A DNA stretch of 64,000 nt from Toxoplasma gondii ME49 (Eukaryota > Apicomplexa > Conoidasida > Eucoccidiorida > Sarcocystidae). Below the pieces are notes generated by a model. It did no database searches and was not told the DNA's origin. It was given only the letters and a program-made list of their open reading frames with translations. Below are positions 26,342 through 37,626 of the stretch, piece after piece. Each line of letters opens with the position of its first letter. Position 1 is the stretch's first letter. The stretch is from NCBI RefSeq assembly GCF_000006565.2, contig NC_031474.1, positions 3,569,662 to 3,633,661 of the forward strand, read 5' to 3'. A program made the position numbers and the translations under genes.

Positions 26342-28407
26342 TTATATGTACTTACAGTTACGCAGAGATGCATATGTTTGATTAGAATTGTACAGAAATC
26401 TATGTGCTCGTAGCGAAATGCCTACATTCTCATATATATATATATATACATACATATATATTCAGTCTCCATATATATATATATATATATATACATATAT
26501 ATATACATATATATATACATATATATATATACATATACATATATATATATATATATATGGGGACTGAATTTTCTGGATTTTCGATCAGGCTGGCTTACCC
26601 CTTTCGCCTCACAAATGAGCATGTTGTTTTCTTGATTGTAAAAGGCGGTGCTGCAGAGCGAAAAGAAGAAACGCTTTATCCCTTAAAATGAGGAAGCTGA
26701 TTTCGCAGAAAACGAGCACCGCGTTCCCGGATTACTCGGGCAATCACCCGTCGTCGAGCTCTCCACACCCACCCATATATATATATATATATATATATAA
26801 CTTTTTTATGTATGTGTACATATGTTTCTCCCTAACAGCGCCTGTGCATGCATGTACGTTCTCTTCGCATATTTGAATACGTCTTCCGGTATATATATAT
26901 ATAATATGTATATGTCTGTATTTTTGTAGGTGAAGACGCGTGTATGAGCGGGCAAGCGGAGGTTTTCGAAGCTGACGCGTTGTTTTGGCAGATAGGGACA
27001 CTGTGACCCTCGGGAGACTTTCCAGAGGGGACGATCCAAGAGAGGCTGTCCTTCGGCTTGGGGATTTGCGGGAGCGACGCAGGAGCTGCCTTAGGCGCTG
27101 ACACGAAGCCGGAATACATCAGCGCGTAAAGCCACCTGAAAGAGAAAAACCCCCAACCGCATGTGGACATGGACCCGTTAGGAAAGGCATTCCACCACAC
27201 ACATCCGTCCAAATACATATATATATATATATATATATATATGGAGATGAAGATAGATATGCAGGTGAACCAGAGGGGAGGAGGAAGTTAACGTGTGTCT
27301 TGTAAATCTCGGGGAGTTTACGGCTGGAATTGCCTTCTAAAGAAAAAGGCTGCAGAATCATTGAAGAGAGAAAAGACGCGAAGCTTCCTGCGAACAGAAA
27401 TGCCCACTCTCGCCCCTCGTCGCACTAAACGTCCTCCTCCACAAGCGAATTCTCCAGGCAAAAAGTTTTCAACACACAAATTATTCAAAGAAACGTGCAC
27501 ATATTCTTATACATAAGTTTGTGTATATTTACATCTTCCTCTCTGCCCCGAGAGGTGTATGGGCGTGCATGCAGCTATTTTTGAAATACAATTTATAGAT
27601 GTACACCTGTTGATCAAAGTCTCAGACTCTATAAAGGTAGACTCGCTTGCATAGATTTTTATGTATACTATTTTTCCATTACTTAACAAACATCTCTCTG
27701 TCTCTGTAACAATTAATCTGTGCATGCAGCTTGGCGACCGCGAGAGTCTAGTGAATATAAGGCATGAAGACTCGTGACTTGACGCCTCCCTGGTGTTTCG
27801 GATTTCTCCAGGAAACGAAAAGCTGCACAGAAGCGATGGGCCATGACAGAAGTGAGGCAAGTAACGGAGAGTCAGTAGAATGCTCGAGAACTCTAGAACG
27901 AAAGGCATTCCTTTGAAAACTCGGCGAGACCCTCCTGTAACTTTGGAACGCCGGTCGTCTGCCCTGGAAGCCGTGCAAACACAGTGAAACAAGGTTTCTT
28001 ACTTTTTTCAAGAGTTTTCATGTTTATCTGTGCAGCGAGAATGAGATCCTATGACGAAACGATATTCTATTAAACTGTGCAGAAAACTTTTTATTCGTCT
28101 CTCACTTCTCCATGTCGTCGTCGGTCTGACACCGCAAGTAGTGGTACTCAGAGACTCCGGGCCGTACTTCGTAGTCAATCTCAAACACGAGCTCATTGTA
28201 GTCCTGACGCACTTGTCGGACTTTGTGCGAACTGAGAACGATCGCCGGTTCCTCATCCTGAAGGAAAAAATAAAGAGGCGACCCGCAATACGAAGCCATC
28301 TCAAAGGATAAAAAAACAGTCTGCTCTCTCCAGTCATCTGCACGTACTACCCTCAAGGAAAATCATACCATCTACCTATCTACATTTATATCTATCTACA
28401 GATATAA

Positions 28408-28438
<31 letters not shown>

Positions 28439-28683
28439 AGAAGCGGTGCATTCGTATCCAATTATATATGTAGTGGTACATCTGTAGTCGTGGTCAGATA
28501 CACACAGGAACACATGCCCATATGAATCTCCAAACATTATACCTACATATATACATATATATATATACATATATACATATATATATATATATACATATAT
28601 AAATACGAAACGACAGATCGATACATATACACCCATATTCGGACACATGTGCACATAGTGGTTCATGGATATACATATACACA

Positions 28684-28722
<39 letters not shown>

Positions 28723-28766
28723 GTATATATATATATATATATATAAATATGTATATATATATGTAC

Positions 28767-28802
<36 letters not shown>

Positions 28803-31800
28803 GTACGTATATATATATATGTATATATATATATCGAGTAGGAGACCTTGAGTCGAATATTTAAGTTGGCGTGTCTGATCAGGCTGTGACGATTGACGGC
28901 GATGTTGCACTCTGAACGTTTCGAGTTTCGCACGAGGTGAACGGCTGATGCGCAGAAGCGCTCTGAACATCAGAGAGAGCAAGTCCTTGATGCAGCTGTG
29001 CATGCAAGTATTTTTCCGAGAGAGCGGAGAGGCGGACGTACCTCTGGGTCCTCGAAGATGGCGAGCGCGGATGCTCGAACGGCAACGAGTCTGAGGAGAG
29101 AAGCGGAAACCAAACGCGAAGCCGTGGAAGAAAGAAACCAGATTCCCGCGAGCAAAGGAAAAGTCGAAACTCTGGCATTGCGTCCAAGCCACCAGCGTCG
29201 CGTAATCTCACAGATACACAGAAAACCTTCTGTACAGCTACGAACAGAACTCAAACAGACGTCCATTCGCATGCAAGTAGGATTCAACAAGACGCAGTTT
29301 CAATCACGCACATGAATACATGCCTCTATATACATATACATATATACATCTGTATAGGTGTAAAATAGGTATAAATAGACGTAGACGTCTGTTTGTGTAG
29401 AAGTGTGTATTCACAGAGATGCAGACTTCTTTGCATATAGCTGACTGCGACGTGACTGAGGTTTCGTCCTCGTCCTGATTTCTTCAGGACAGAGAAGGCA
29501 CTGGTCTGAGCACTGACTTTTCTTCGTAGAGCGGAATCTCCTCAGGGTCGTCCGTCTGGCCGTGCAGAAGAGTCGCTGCGCGTTCCAAGATGTCGCAAAA
29601 AATGGATTTTGGGATTCGTCAAACCACAGAATGACTAAGGCAGACATGTTCCGCAGAGGTGGAAGATGAAGGAGAGAGGAAACGAAAGTCGAGGAGTCTC
29701 ACCGAGCCTGACGAGCGAGCGCAGGCGCGGAGAAAACCGCAGCTTGTCCCCACAGACAAACGACCTATCCAGGCATCTGGACTCTCTCACATATGCTACA
29801 CATCTGACTGGACGTTCACATGTACCAAAATAAGCAATTGTTCATAAACACCGTTAGAGAGATCTCTTTTTCTCATCGCCCCCCGGATGCACGCAAGACA
29901 CAAGCACAACGCAGAGTCGGTTTGTCGAGGAAACAGAAACGCATGTCTCTTCACCTGTAAAGAAGACGTCTCTGTCCATGTCCCGGCGGCGCTGCATGCA
30001 GCCGACATTGCAACCACAAAAGACACAACAAAAATAAAGAAAACGAGAGGCAAAGCTGCGCGTTCTACGAAGACGGTTGAAAAAGGGCAGACGCTGCGAC
30101 ATGCCCGGCAGATCCAAAACGACGTTTCATCTGTACAGCAGGGCTTTGTTGACAAGACTCTAAGTCTCTGAGACAAGACTTGTTTCTGGTTTCTTCTCTT
30201 CCTCAAAAATCGTTTCTCCACTCTTCTGCCTCCGTCCCCCCTCCACGTTCTTTCGTCTACTACGCATGCACCTGCACGAGTTTCTCTTTTCAACCATCAC
30301 TGCGGGCTACATCGGTCCGTCGAAAAACAATGTGAACCTTCTTTCTCTTTCCTCGAAACATGCACCTACGTTTATGTATCCAAAAAAACTACATCCACGT
30401 GTAGAGACAGATCGACAGAGAGGTAGATTAGACGTACAGAGAAAGATAAGGAGGTCGTCGTAGCTATGCAGGGATTATCGAACGAGCTGCATTGATACAT
30501 ATGAATATATATTTCAGTCGATATCCCTGGAGACAGGATTTTATCAGACTAAAAAAGCAGGATGAACGACGCTCGGGTGAAGAGGAAACTGCGAGCGACG
30601 AACGTGGAGAGGAAAACCGCACAGCGGGGGTTTCTCTGGAGCGTCTTGTCTGCAGCCTTAGCACTGGTGTTTCGTTACTTTTTTGTGATGGCCTCCCGCG
30701 CGTCCTCTGGATTTCAGAGACCTGCGACGAAGTCTGTTCCCCCAACAACTCTGCAGAGACCTGGCGAGTCTTGGTTTTAAAACGTTCTCGCCGCGTAGGA
30801 ATCCGGACGCGAAGCCAGACGCAGAGAGGGTCTGCGCTCGCCGACCTCTCCTCGCGAAACTATGCAGAGACATCGTTCGTGCAGAGGCAGCGAGAGAGAG
30901 AAACGGGGAACGAAAGGCGAACAAGACACAGAGTCGCGCTGACAAAGCGAGACCGCAGGAGAGAAGAAAGTCGGCAGAGACGAACGCCTGGAAAGAAGGA
31001 CGAAAACTCACCGATCTGTCCTCAGCGAACCGAGACATGGCAAGTTCTTCCAAGGATGTTAGCACCCTGAACAACAAAAGGAAAAAACAACATGAGAAGT
31101 GCATGCATCTGCCAATTCACATGGATATGTACATGTATATAAAGTATCCTGTATATGTGTAGGAGTGTAGAGAGCTACGAAAGCTCCCGGGTGAATGCTC
31201 AGATGTACAGAGGAAAGAGGAGGAGTCGCTTAGACATGCGTATGCACGGATATGTGCCGAGACAGAGCGGCGGAAGGCAACGGAGGACGAAGAGGGGAGA
31301 GAAGAGAGACAGTCCCCAGAGGAGGACAAGGAGAGGTAAGGGAAAGGAGCTGAAGAGCAGCTGGGGAAGAAAACCTGGAAGTATCGGTTATGCGGATTCA
31401 TGCAGCGATGTTTTGCGTAGCTCGCCGGTCTCTGCGATACACTGAGGAGACGCCGCGGACTTCACAGAACAAGACATCGAGACGAGTTGCCTCGGTGAGG
31501 CGAACGCACAGCGCGCCAGAGTGTTTTCGTCAACGGTGCCTGCGTACTTCGCAAGAAGATTTCTCTGCTCCTCTAAAATGCTCATGTGGACGCTGGAGAA
31601 CGTCTCTGACTCCTGGGGCTTCGACGCTGCGGAGGCAGAGACAGACGCGCGGACCGCGAAGGCGAGACAGAACATGGCGCAAAGACAGGGAAAAGAGGCC
31701 AAGTGCCCACACCGATGCACAGAAGACAGTCCGAAGACTGGGGATTCTAAAACGATTCAGAGAGAGATCAAGGAAAGAAGCATGAGAGCGAAACACGGAG

Positions 31801-34800
31801 ACAAGCACAGAAGAAGATGAAGAGAGAGAGGAGACGGAAAGAGATACGGGAGAAACTCAAGCACCACCGAGAAAGCGAATCGAAACGACACACACAAAAA
31901 CTTAACGCTGGAAAGGAGAAGGACAGAAAGGAAAAATCTGGAAGACGAAGAATAAAACGAAAGTATCCCATCGACCCTCCCTGGAGAAAGCGACACGGTT
32001 TTTATCCGAGGCCTCATCCTCCACTCTTAGTCCCCGTGAGAGAGGAGAGAAGAACGAAACCAAAGTCTTTCTTGAAAGAAACGAAAGAGAACAAAGAGAA
32101 ACTTCCCGGAACGAGAACTCACCGATTCCAGAGTCGATTTTCTCCGTCAGAGCGTGAACTTGAGAAAGCAACACACCGAGCTGCTCCTGAGTGCCTTGCG
32201 CCGCAAGCGCATTCGCTGGCGCCAGTACAACGGGGGGAACCAAGGACTTTTCTCGGTTCAAGGATTCAATCTAAAAAGTTGAAAGCAAACATCTACACGC
32301 CTCTCATACACAGATCTATCCAGCGAAATGTCATGCATGTACATGCACACACTTGTACACCGATTTACATATTCATATATATATACATATAAATATAAAT
32401 ATATGTATTTATATATATATATATATACAAAAATGTAAATCGGTGTTTCGATACACACAGAGACATCCACATGTGTATAGATGCACGCGTACGCAGGTGA
32501 ACCGGCAGATGTGCATATAAAAGTTTGCAGCGTGGGCAATTACTTGTGTATGCATGTGTATAGGAATAAACTGTTAGCAGGTCTCTTTTCTGTCTTTGTT
32601 TCGGAAGCATGTTGTGTCGCAACTGGAAGGAAGCGTCTGTGGTATGCCGCAGTTCCAGTTGTGTAGGCGGCAGGACTTGAGTGGCGACGGGGAACGCTTC
32701 ACGGAAGCCGAAAAAGTCGACGCAGAACACCGGCAAAAAGTCGCAAAACTGCTCCAGACGCGTTTCCCCCTCCTACAGGAGACGTCCCTCCACTCAGAGG
32801 CGCGGGTGTCGAGACACATGGCACTGCTGCACGAGCAGAAACGTAAACCGATCGACAGACCAAGACGAAACGCCTTAGTACGCAGACCAAGTGCAAAGAC
32901 AGCAGCACAGAGAGAGACGCAGCCGAAGACAGGTGGACAGCTGCGGTTGACGTCGATACACCAGCAGAGGCGCAACTCGAAGCACACGAAGAGAAAGAGA
33001 GACAGTGGCGGAGACATGCGGCCAGACAAGAGGAGAGGGAGAGAGACAGAGATCTGGGCATTTGCGTGTACGAAACGTTTTTGTGAAATAGACTGCAAGC
33101 CCAGATGGAGAGGTGACGCATACCACTTTGTACAGCCGTTGAATCTCAAGGCGTTGCTCCTCGACCATCTTCTGTGCCTCGAGGAGATCTCTGGGGAAGA
33201 AAAGTGCAAACGGAGAGTCCAGAGAAACTTTATTTCATTCAGCGCATGAGCAGAAGCTGCCGGAATTCTCTATCCATCTACGTTTTCCTGCAAACAAACA
33301 TGTAACTACAGACGACAGGGGGTCCCTGTAGAGGCGGCATTGCAAGACATGAAACGAACCAATCTGTTTATTTTGAATAGGCGGACCATTTACGTTACTC
33401 TTGGATGTTTCGCAGAGAATCCGAGTCATTCTTCAGAAGCTGTCGACATTCCTTTTTTTACTGTAAAGGGTGTACGTCAGTCACACGAATACTCGAGACT
33501 AAAGTGAAAAGGAAGCAACTCGCGCACTGTAGCTAACTAAGCACAGGTGCAAACACAAACAGGGGAGACGGCTTGCATGGTGCATGCACTCAGAGTCGCG
33601 GGAAGGCGACAGACAAGGCTCGACAAGACTCAAGAAAGAAGTGACACTGAAACATCGAAACGAAGATGAATCCTGTTTACATGCACGCTCGTAGAAGAGA
33701 CGCAGATCGCCGGGCGAAAGCATAAAAAGAGGGGAGAGCTCTGCGACTTACGATTGAGATTGCATGAGAGACATGCGCGAAACTCGAAGCTCTGTCAACA
33801 CACAACAGCAGAGGCAGCATTTCTCGCTCGACGTGCATTGTCTCGCGACACCCGAGACAAGTCATGCAGGTGCTGTCCACGATTCATAAAGTGAACACAG
33901 CGGCATGGAGTTGGATGGAACGATCACAACCAGATACTACCAAGCAACCGGTTTGTAACGTCACTTCACATCGTACGTGGATGGTATTTTCTAGCATATT
34001 ATGCGGTGTTAAAAGTAATTCCACCCACGCACAGGAAAGCGCGTCAGAACCTTTCTTCCAGTGAGAGAGGTCTTCTAGCCGGAAGCGCGGTTCTTCGTTC
34101 ACGAGAGCCGCTGTGCACTGTACGTACAGCGGCTCGCGCTTCTCGGTGGCCCACTCGCGCTTCACAGAGGATCTGCAATTCTGTTGTTTTGCTGCTCGCG
34201 TCCTCCGAAAAGAAACTCACCCTGGAAAGTGAGGCCCAGCTGCTTTCCCGTTCCGCGATGCTGGTCGATGTCTCGCTGGACTCTCGCGAGTTGAGCAGCC
34301 ACCTGCGCATGCAGTGAAGGAGGCAAACCGCGACTACTGGGCATCCTTGGATGTTCACACTGGAGCATTCGGCAGGTCGTCGCAGTCGGTTTCTCGTGCT
34401 GTGTGAGAATCCCTTCATCTGACTCGAAAGCCCTGCGTGCGTGTCTAGCTGTGAGGAGCCGTTCCCAGGTGAACCGAGTTGGCTTTTCTCCAGCAGAGGA
34501 CTTCTCTTATCAAAGCGGTCTTTTTCTAGAGACGCACATCTCCAGCGCCTCGCGGGTCGCCGTCGGTGAGGTCCGCCAAACTCCCAACCGTCGCCCCTCG
34601 AGTCAGTTTCTCCACGCGACACTTCAGCTGCTGCACCTCGGACTTCAGACGCTCGTTTTCCTCGGACTTGTCCTGACGCTGAAAAAAACGAGCGCACACA
34701 CACACGCACTAAGACATATGTACACATACACATGTATATGAATATACATATATATAAATATATATATATATATATCTGTGTATGTCTATATAAATCAGTA

Positions 34801-34855
34801 TACGTCAATACATGTCTTATATTTCTATATATGTCGATCTATGCCGGTATATGTC

Positions 34856-34898
<43 letters not shown>

Positions 34899-37626
34899 GT
34901 GGAGACGGGAAGTGGGTTGAAACGGAATTAACAGAGTGAAGATACAACCATTTGAGTTACGAGACAAGGGGGAAAAAGATGTTCACCTGCGCCAGAGACA
35001 GCAAACGATCTCGATCTTCGATTCCCTTCTCTGCCGCTGCCAAAGTCGAAGTGAGTTGGTCGAGCATTTTTTCTTGGCGGATGTGCACGGTGCTCATAGC
35101 AGCCACCTCGCCATTTGCGGCGTCCAGATGAAGCCGCAGTTTCCTGTTCTCCTCCAAATATCTGAGGAAACAAAACGCCAATTTACATCCTCGAGAATCT
35201 ACACGTCGAAACACCGAAACACACAAATACCAACACAGACGTGTCAGTGTGTGCATTCGAGTAGATTCCCAGCTAGGCCGATAAAGGTAATGCTCCAGAC
35301 GCTTACATCCAGCTTAGACAACGCATCTATCTGTCGGGTGTATGTACAGCTGGGTCATACACAACGCGTGCATGCAGTTTTCCCGGAGTTGAACTTCTCT
35401 GTTCTGTCGCACTTAAAGTTTCGTGAACCACTCTTTCGCCGGAGACACCTGCTCTGTTCCTCGCGGACATTAGAGGTCGAGCGGAGATGCACACGGGGTC
35501 TGTCGCATGCATTGCTTCTTTGAAACGTACCTTTCAACTTCCTCCTGACTCGCCTTGTAGGCTGCGACTTTCTCGTTTTCTGTCCGCAACAGAAGAGAGG
35601 AAAGTTGTTCAAGACGACTCCGCTGCTGCAGAATCACCCGCTCCGCCCTCCTCAAAACGTCTTCTTCATCTTCGTCGACTGCACCAAGGCAAGCGCATGG
35701 ACAAACAGCTAGATGTTGACAATATATACATATATATATATATATATACATACATATATGGGTAGGTCGGCCAGCTGGACGTATACATGTTTGTACATCC
35801 GTGTAGCGGTAAAAAGTGAGTTCTGAGCATTGCGGAGTCACATTCATATCGTCGGTAGTAGAGAGTCTCTGTTTACTCGATGCGAGGGATGCAGCTTTGG
35901 AGCGCAGTAGTGAAGAGGTCTCTGTGTCGACAGCAGACAAGCATATAAAAATAAATATAGGTATACATATATATATATATATACATGTCAATGCATGTGC
36001 ATGCATACATATATAAATGTACGTGCTGGCGGGTTGCGGAAATACGTTTTCTGGGCAGTGACAGCTTGGCTGGAAGTGAACTCGAGTCCATAGTGGAAAC
36101 GCGCTATGACACTCAGGAGTCGCGTATCTCTGAGGCAGGTCGACTTTGAAGTTTTTTCTCGGTCGTTGTGGTCACCAAAACGCTGCGGCACCTGCGGGCT
36201 GTCCGCGGCCGGAAGAAACGCTGAGTCCGGACAAAGTCAACATCGCGTTGCCGGAAGACAGGAAGTTCATCGAGAAACGGACGCGAAGCAGCGGAAATCG
36301 GCAGCTCATGACGCGCACAGAGACGAACAGGTTGCGCGTGCAGAGAACCGACGAAGGCGCTAGAGGGGGGAAGGTGCCAAAACGGAGAAATATTCTTCAC
36401 GAAAAAGCGAGAAAGAAAGGACGCTACAAAGAGGAAGACACATGAGACGCAGGGGGGACATACACCAGCGGCACATTTTCCAAACCTCCGAAAGAAGCCT
36501 AGGCACAAGGACAGGTCACGGAGAGTTCGCGTTGGAGTGAAAGGTGGAAAAGAGACAAGTGATCAACAAACAGAAACGCGCATCAAAAACACCATCCTGC
36601 AGATACGCCGTCCCCAACAGAAAGGAGTCGCAGAGGAATACAGACGCAGTGAAAACATGTTTTTCTCTCACAAACTAAGTTTGCTCGCTATTCCTGAGAC
36701 GCCTGAAACACAAAAAAAGTCGCCATCTTACGCCTTGCAGGAGTCGTGTGTAGATACTCCTCTTGAAAAAGCGGGGGGGACTGGTCGTTTCTCTCCAGCT
36801 GACTGAGAGCAGGCGAGTCAGAAAAGTCGTCGCGAGCTCCCGCACCCGACGGCGTCGGACTACACTCCGCACAGGAGTGTGGAGATCCGAAGCTTCCCAG
36901 ATGGGCACCCTGTGTGCCGCGTGCGACGTTCCCCGCCAGTTCACGCGAAACCGCGTTGTCGGCAGCAGCCTTCTCGTCGTCTGTGAGAAGCTCTCCTTTT
37001 TTCAGAAGATGCGTGGAGAGCCGAGGAGGTCGAGCGGGACCGCCAGACACCTGGGCGGAGTCCAGAAACGACAGGTCGTCTGCGTAACTCTCTCCGGAGC
37101 AGCGCGTCGGGGACGCGCGCGCCGGGGAAGCTCCCGCGCATGCAGAAGCCAGGTGGACGACACCGTCCACAGCAGAGACAGGAGAAGAGGGCGAAGAACA
37201 GCGGTGACAAGAACTACTTTCATAGAAGTCGCTCGGAGACGAAGGCGGCTCTGTGGGCACCAACTCTGCGAGCTCCTCCGCCGAAGACAGCCGACTGCGT
37301 CGCGTGTATGTACACCCGAGCGAGCCGGGTTCCGCCGCCAGTGCGTGCCAGGCATCATTTGGCGTGGTGTTTCCTGCACTTTGTGAGCAGACTGAAGAGG
37401 AACAGTTCGCCACGGACTCGGGAAAGCTGCTGGCTTTTTCCCGCGACGCTAGTCGCGAAGAAGCATTCAGCGCCTCTCTCTGGCAGGGCCGTTGAGTGAG
37501 GTCGCTACCGCAGGAGGGCAGAGATCGACAGGAACTGTGCTCAGAGAAGTGAGCGGGAACAGCGGAAACGGCAGGACTTGCAGAACGAGACCGCTCCGAA
37601 GGATCCGCAGCGTCTGTGCCTTCCAT
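14137..37626 (-). CDS. Coiled-coil protein with a tandem array of PH-like modules, about 35 exons
   Basis: Exons (high to low): 37626-36732, 35678-35531, 35161-34987, 34678-34538, 34302-34221, 34172-34051, 33791-33752, 33190-33124, 32270-32123, 31626-31476, 31066-31012, 29555-29518, 29090-29042, 28909-28847, 28257-28106, 27135-27000, 26179-26090, 25799-25750, 24741-24577, 24061-23926, 23285-23224, 22451-22383, 21954-21813, 21092-21031, 20075-19986, 19715-19616, 18761-18675, 18166-18105, 17720-17649, 17329-17281, 17162-17121, 16981-16880, 15727-15681, 14522-14416, 14309-14137. Phases agree everywhere except 34221/34172. About 1390 aa: Ser-rich head, coiled coil, then about six PH-like modules. 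PH folds usually bind phosphoinositides or proteins; the ligand is unknown. Weakest donors: 31476, 27000, 17121, 15681. No signal peptide or membrane segment is seen. It could be two genes (coiled coil; PH array) if the 29.6-31.0 kb join is wrong. Confidence 0.65.
14985..15290. repeat. Degenerate TCTA/ATCT tetranucleotide-rich stretch in an intron
   Basis: Repeated ctatctatc-like words (for example 15100-15150) and catctac words lie within the PH-array intron 14523-15680. It is low complexity, with no coding signal. Confidence 0.6.
17419..17463. repeat. (TA)n microsatellite in a PH-array intron
   Basis: A TA tract lies in intron 17330-17648, with partly complementary AT-rich flanks. Confidence 0.8.
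17649..19715 (-). other. PH-like module 5, diverged
   Basis: [46 protein letters not shown] and [20 protein letters not shown]. The helix position carries RYS rather than Trp, so this is the least certain module. Exons 19715-19616, 18761-18675, 18166-18105, 17720-17649. Confidence 0.5.
18941..19078. repeat. 10-bp-period (ATATACATAT)n array
   Basis: About a dozen head-to-tail copies of ATATACATAT lie in intron 18762-19615. The phase is exactly 10 bp through most of the array, then slips with 8- and 12-bp variants. Confidence 0.9.
19986..21954 (-). other. PH-like module 4
   Basis: [40 protein letters not shown] and [20 protein letters not shown] follow the strand-and-Trp-helix pattern of the other modules. 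Exons 21954-21813, 21092-21031 and 20075-19986 join in phase. Confidence 0.65.
20801..22260. repeat. Cluster of TA microsatellites in PH-array introns
   Basis: TA or TA/TAC tracts lie at about 20801-20835, 20962-20985, 21518-21544, 21653-21700, 22058-22077 and 22188-22260. They lie only in intron sequence between exons of PH modules 3 to 5. Confidence 0.85.
22383..24061 (-). other. PH-like module 3
   Basis: [40 protein letters not shown] and [12 protein letters not shown] lead to the helix [15 protein letters not shown]. The domain is coded by exons 24061-23926, 23285-23224 and 22451-22383, all in phase. Confidence 0.65.
24577..26179 (-). other. PH-like module 2 and Lys/Pro-rich linker
   Basis: [33 protein letters not shown] and the helix [20 protein letters not shown] form a PH-like end in which the usual Trp is Ile. 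A charged linker follows ([16 protein letters not shown] to PKKEEKEDE). The donors at 25750 (GA|GTAGGC) and 24577 (GA|GTGAGT) create apparent stops if not spliced. Confidence 0.6.
25180..26350. repeat. TA microsatellites flanking PH module 2 exons
   Basis: Tracts lie at about 25180-25230 and 26303-26350, both intronic. Confidence 0.85.
26461..26568. repeat. TA-rich inverted repeat with unique-sequence arms
   Basis: TTCAGTCTCC (26461-26470) and GGGGACTGAA (26559-26568) are inverted complements with one mismatch. They enclose TA/TAC tracts that are themselves self-complementary, so the 108 bp can fold as one long hairpin. It lies in intron 26180-26999. Confidence 0.75.
27000..29090 (-). other. 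PH-like module 1
   Basis: Strands read [59 protein letters not shown] and [15 protein letters not shown]. They end in the Trp-containing C-terminal helix [16 protein letters not shown], the classic end of a PH domain. The module is split over four exons (29090-29042, 28909-28847, 28257-28106, 27135-27000); the last donor is uncertain (27000 or 27008). Confidence 0.65.
28540..28835. repeat. Long TA/TAC/TACG microsatellite block
   Basis: Tracts at about 28545-28605 and 28680-28835 interrupted by TACGTA and TGTATA words lie in intron 28258-28846 between two exons of PH module 1. Confidence 0.85.
32123..35678 (-). other. Coiled-coil region of the PH-array gene
   Basis: Successive exons encode heptad-like helices: [108 protein letters not shown] and [18 protein letters not shown]. 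The exon at 34172-34051 ([16 protein letters not shown]) is less regular. A dimeric or filament-associated rod is the natural reading. Confidence 0.65.
32357..32446. repeat. 90-bp inverted repeat with perfect 14-bp arms around a TA core
   Basis: ACACCGATTTACAT (32357-32370) and ATGTAAATCGGTGT (32433-32446) are perfect reverse complements around a TA-rich core. It lies in intron 32271-33123. The shape is that of a small palindromic (MITE-like) element or an expanded hairpin; no target-site duplication is obvious. Confidence 0.8.
36732..37626 (-). other. First exon of the PH-array gene: hydrophilic N-terminal head
   Basis: It starts [15 protein letters not shown] and runs 298 codons to TTPAR, ending at donor C|GTAAGA. 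The segment is Ser/Pro/Glu-rich and likely disordered, with a [15 protein letters not shown] patch late in it. The start is the first Met of the long open frame. The next exon joins in phase 1, so no exon is needed between 36731 and 35679. Confidence 0.65.

Noticed and set aside
28376..28933. Long ORFs rich in YIYIYI/IHIYIY at many TA tracts.
   Set aside because: They are translations of TA microsatellites and carry no coding signal.
36113..36260. Possible extra PH-array exon with [17 protein letters not shown].
   Set aside because: Exon 1 (phase 1) joins 35678 directly in frame, and no good donor follows this segment.
36688..37499. Long plus-strand ORFs opposite the first PH-array exon.
   Set aside because: They are antisense shadows of the Ser-rich minus-strand exon.
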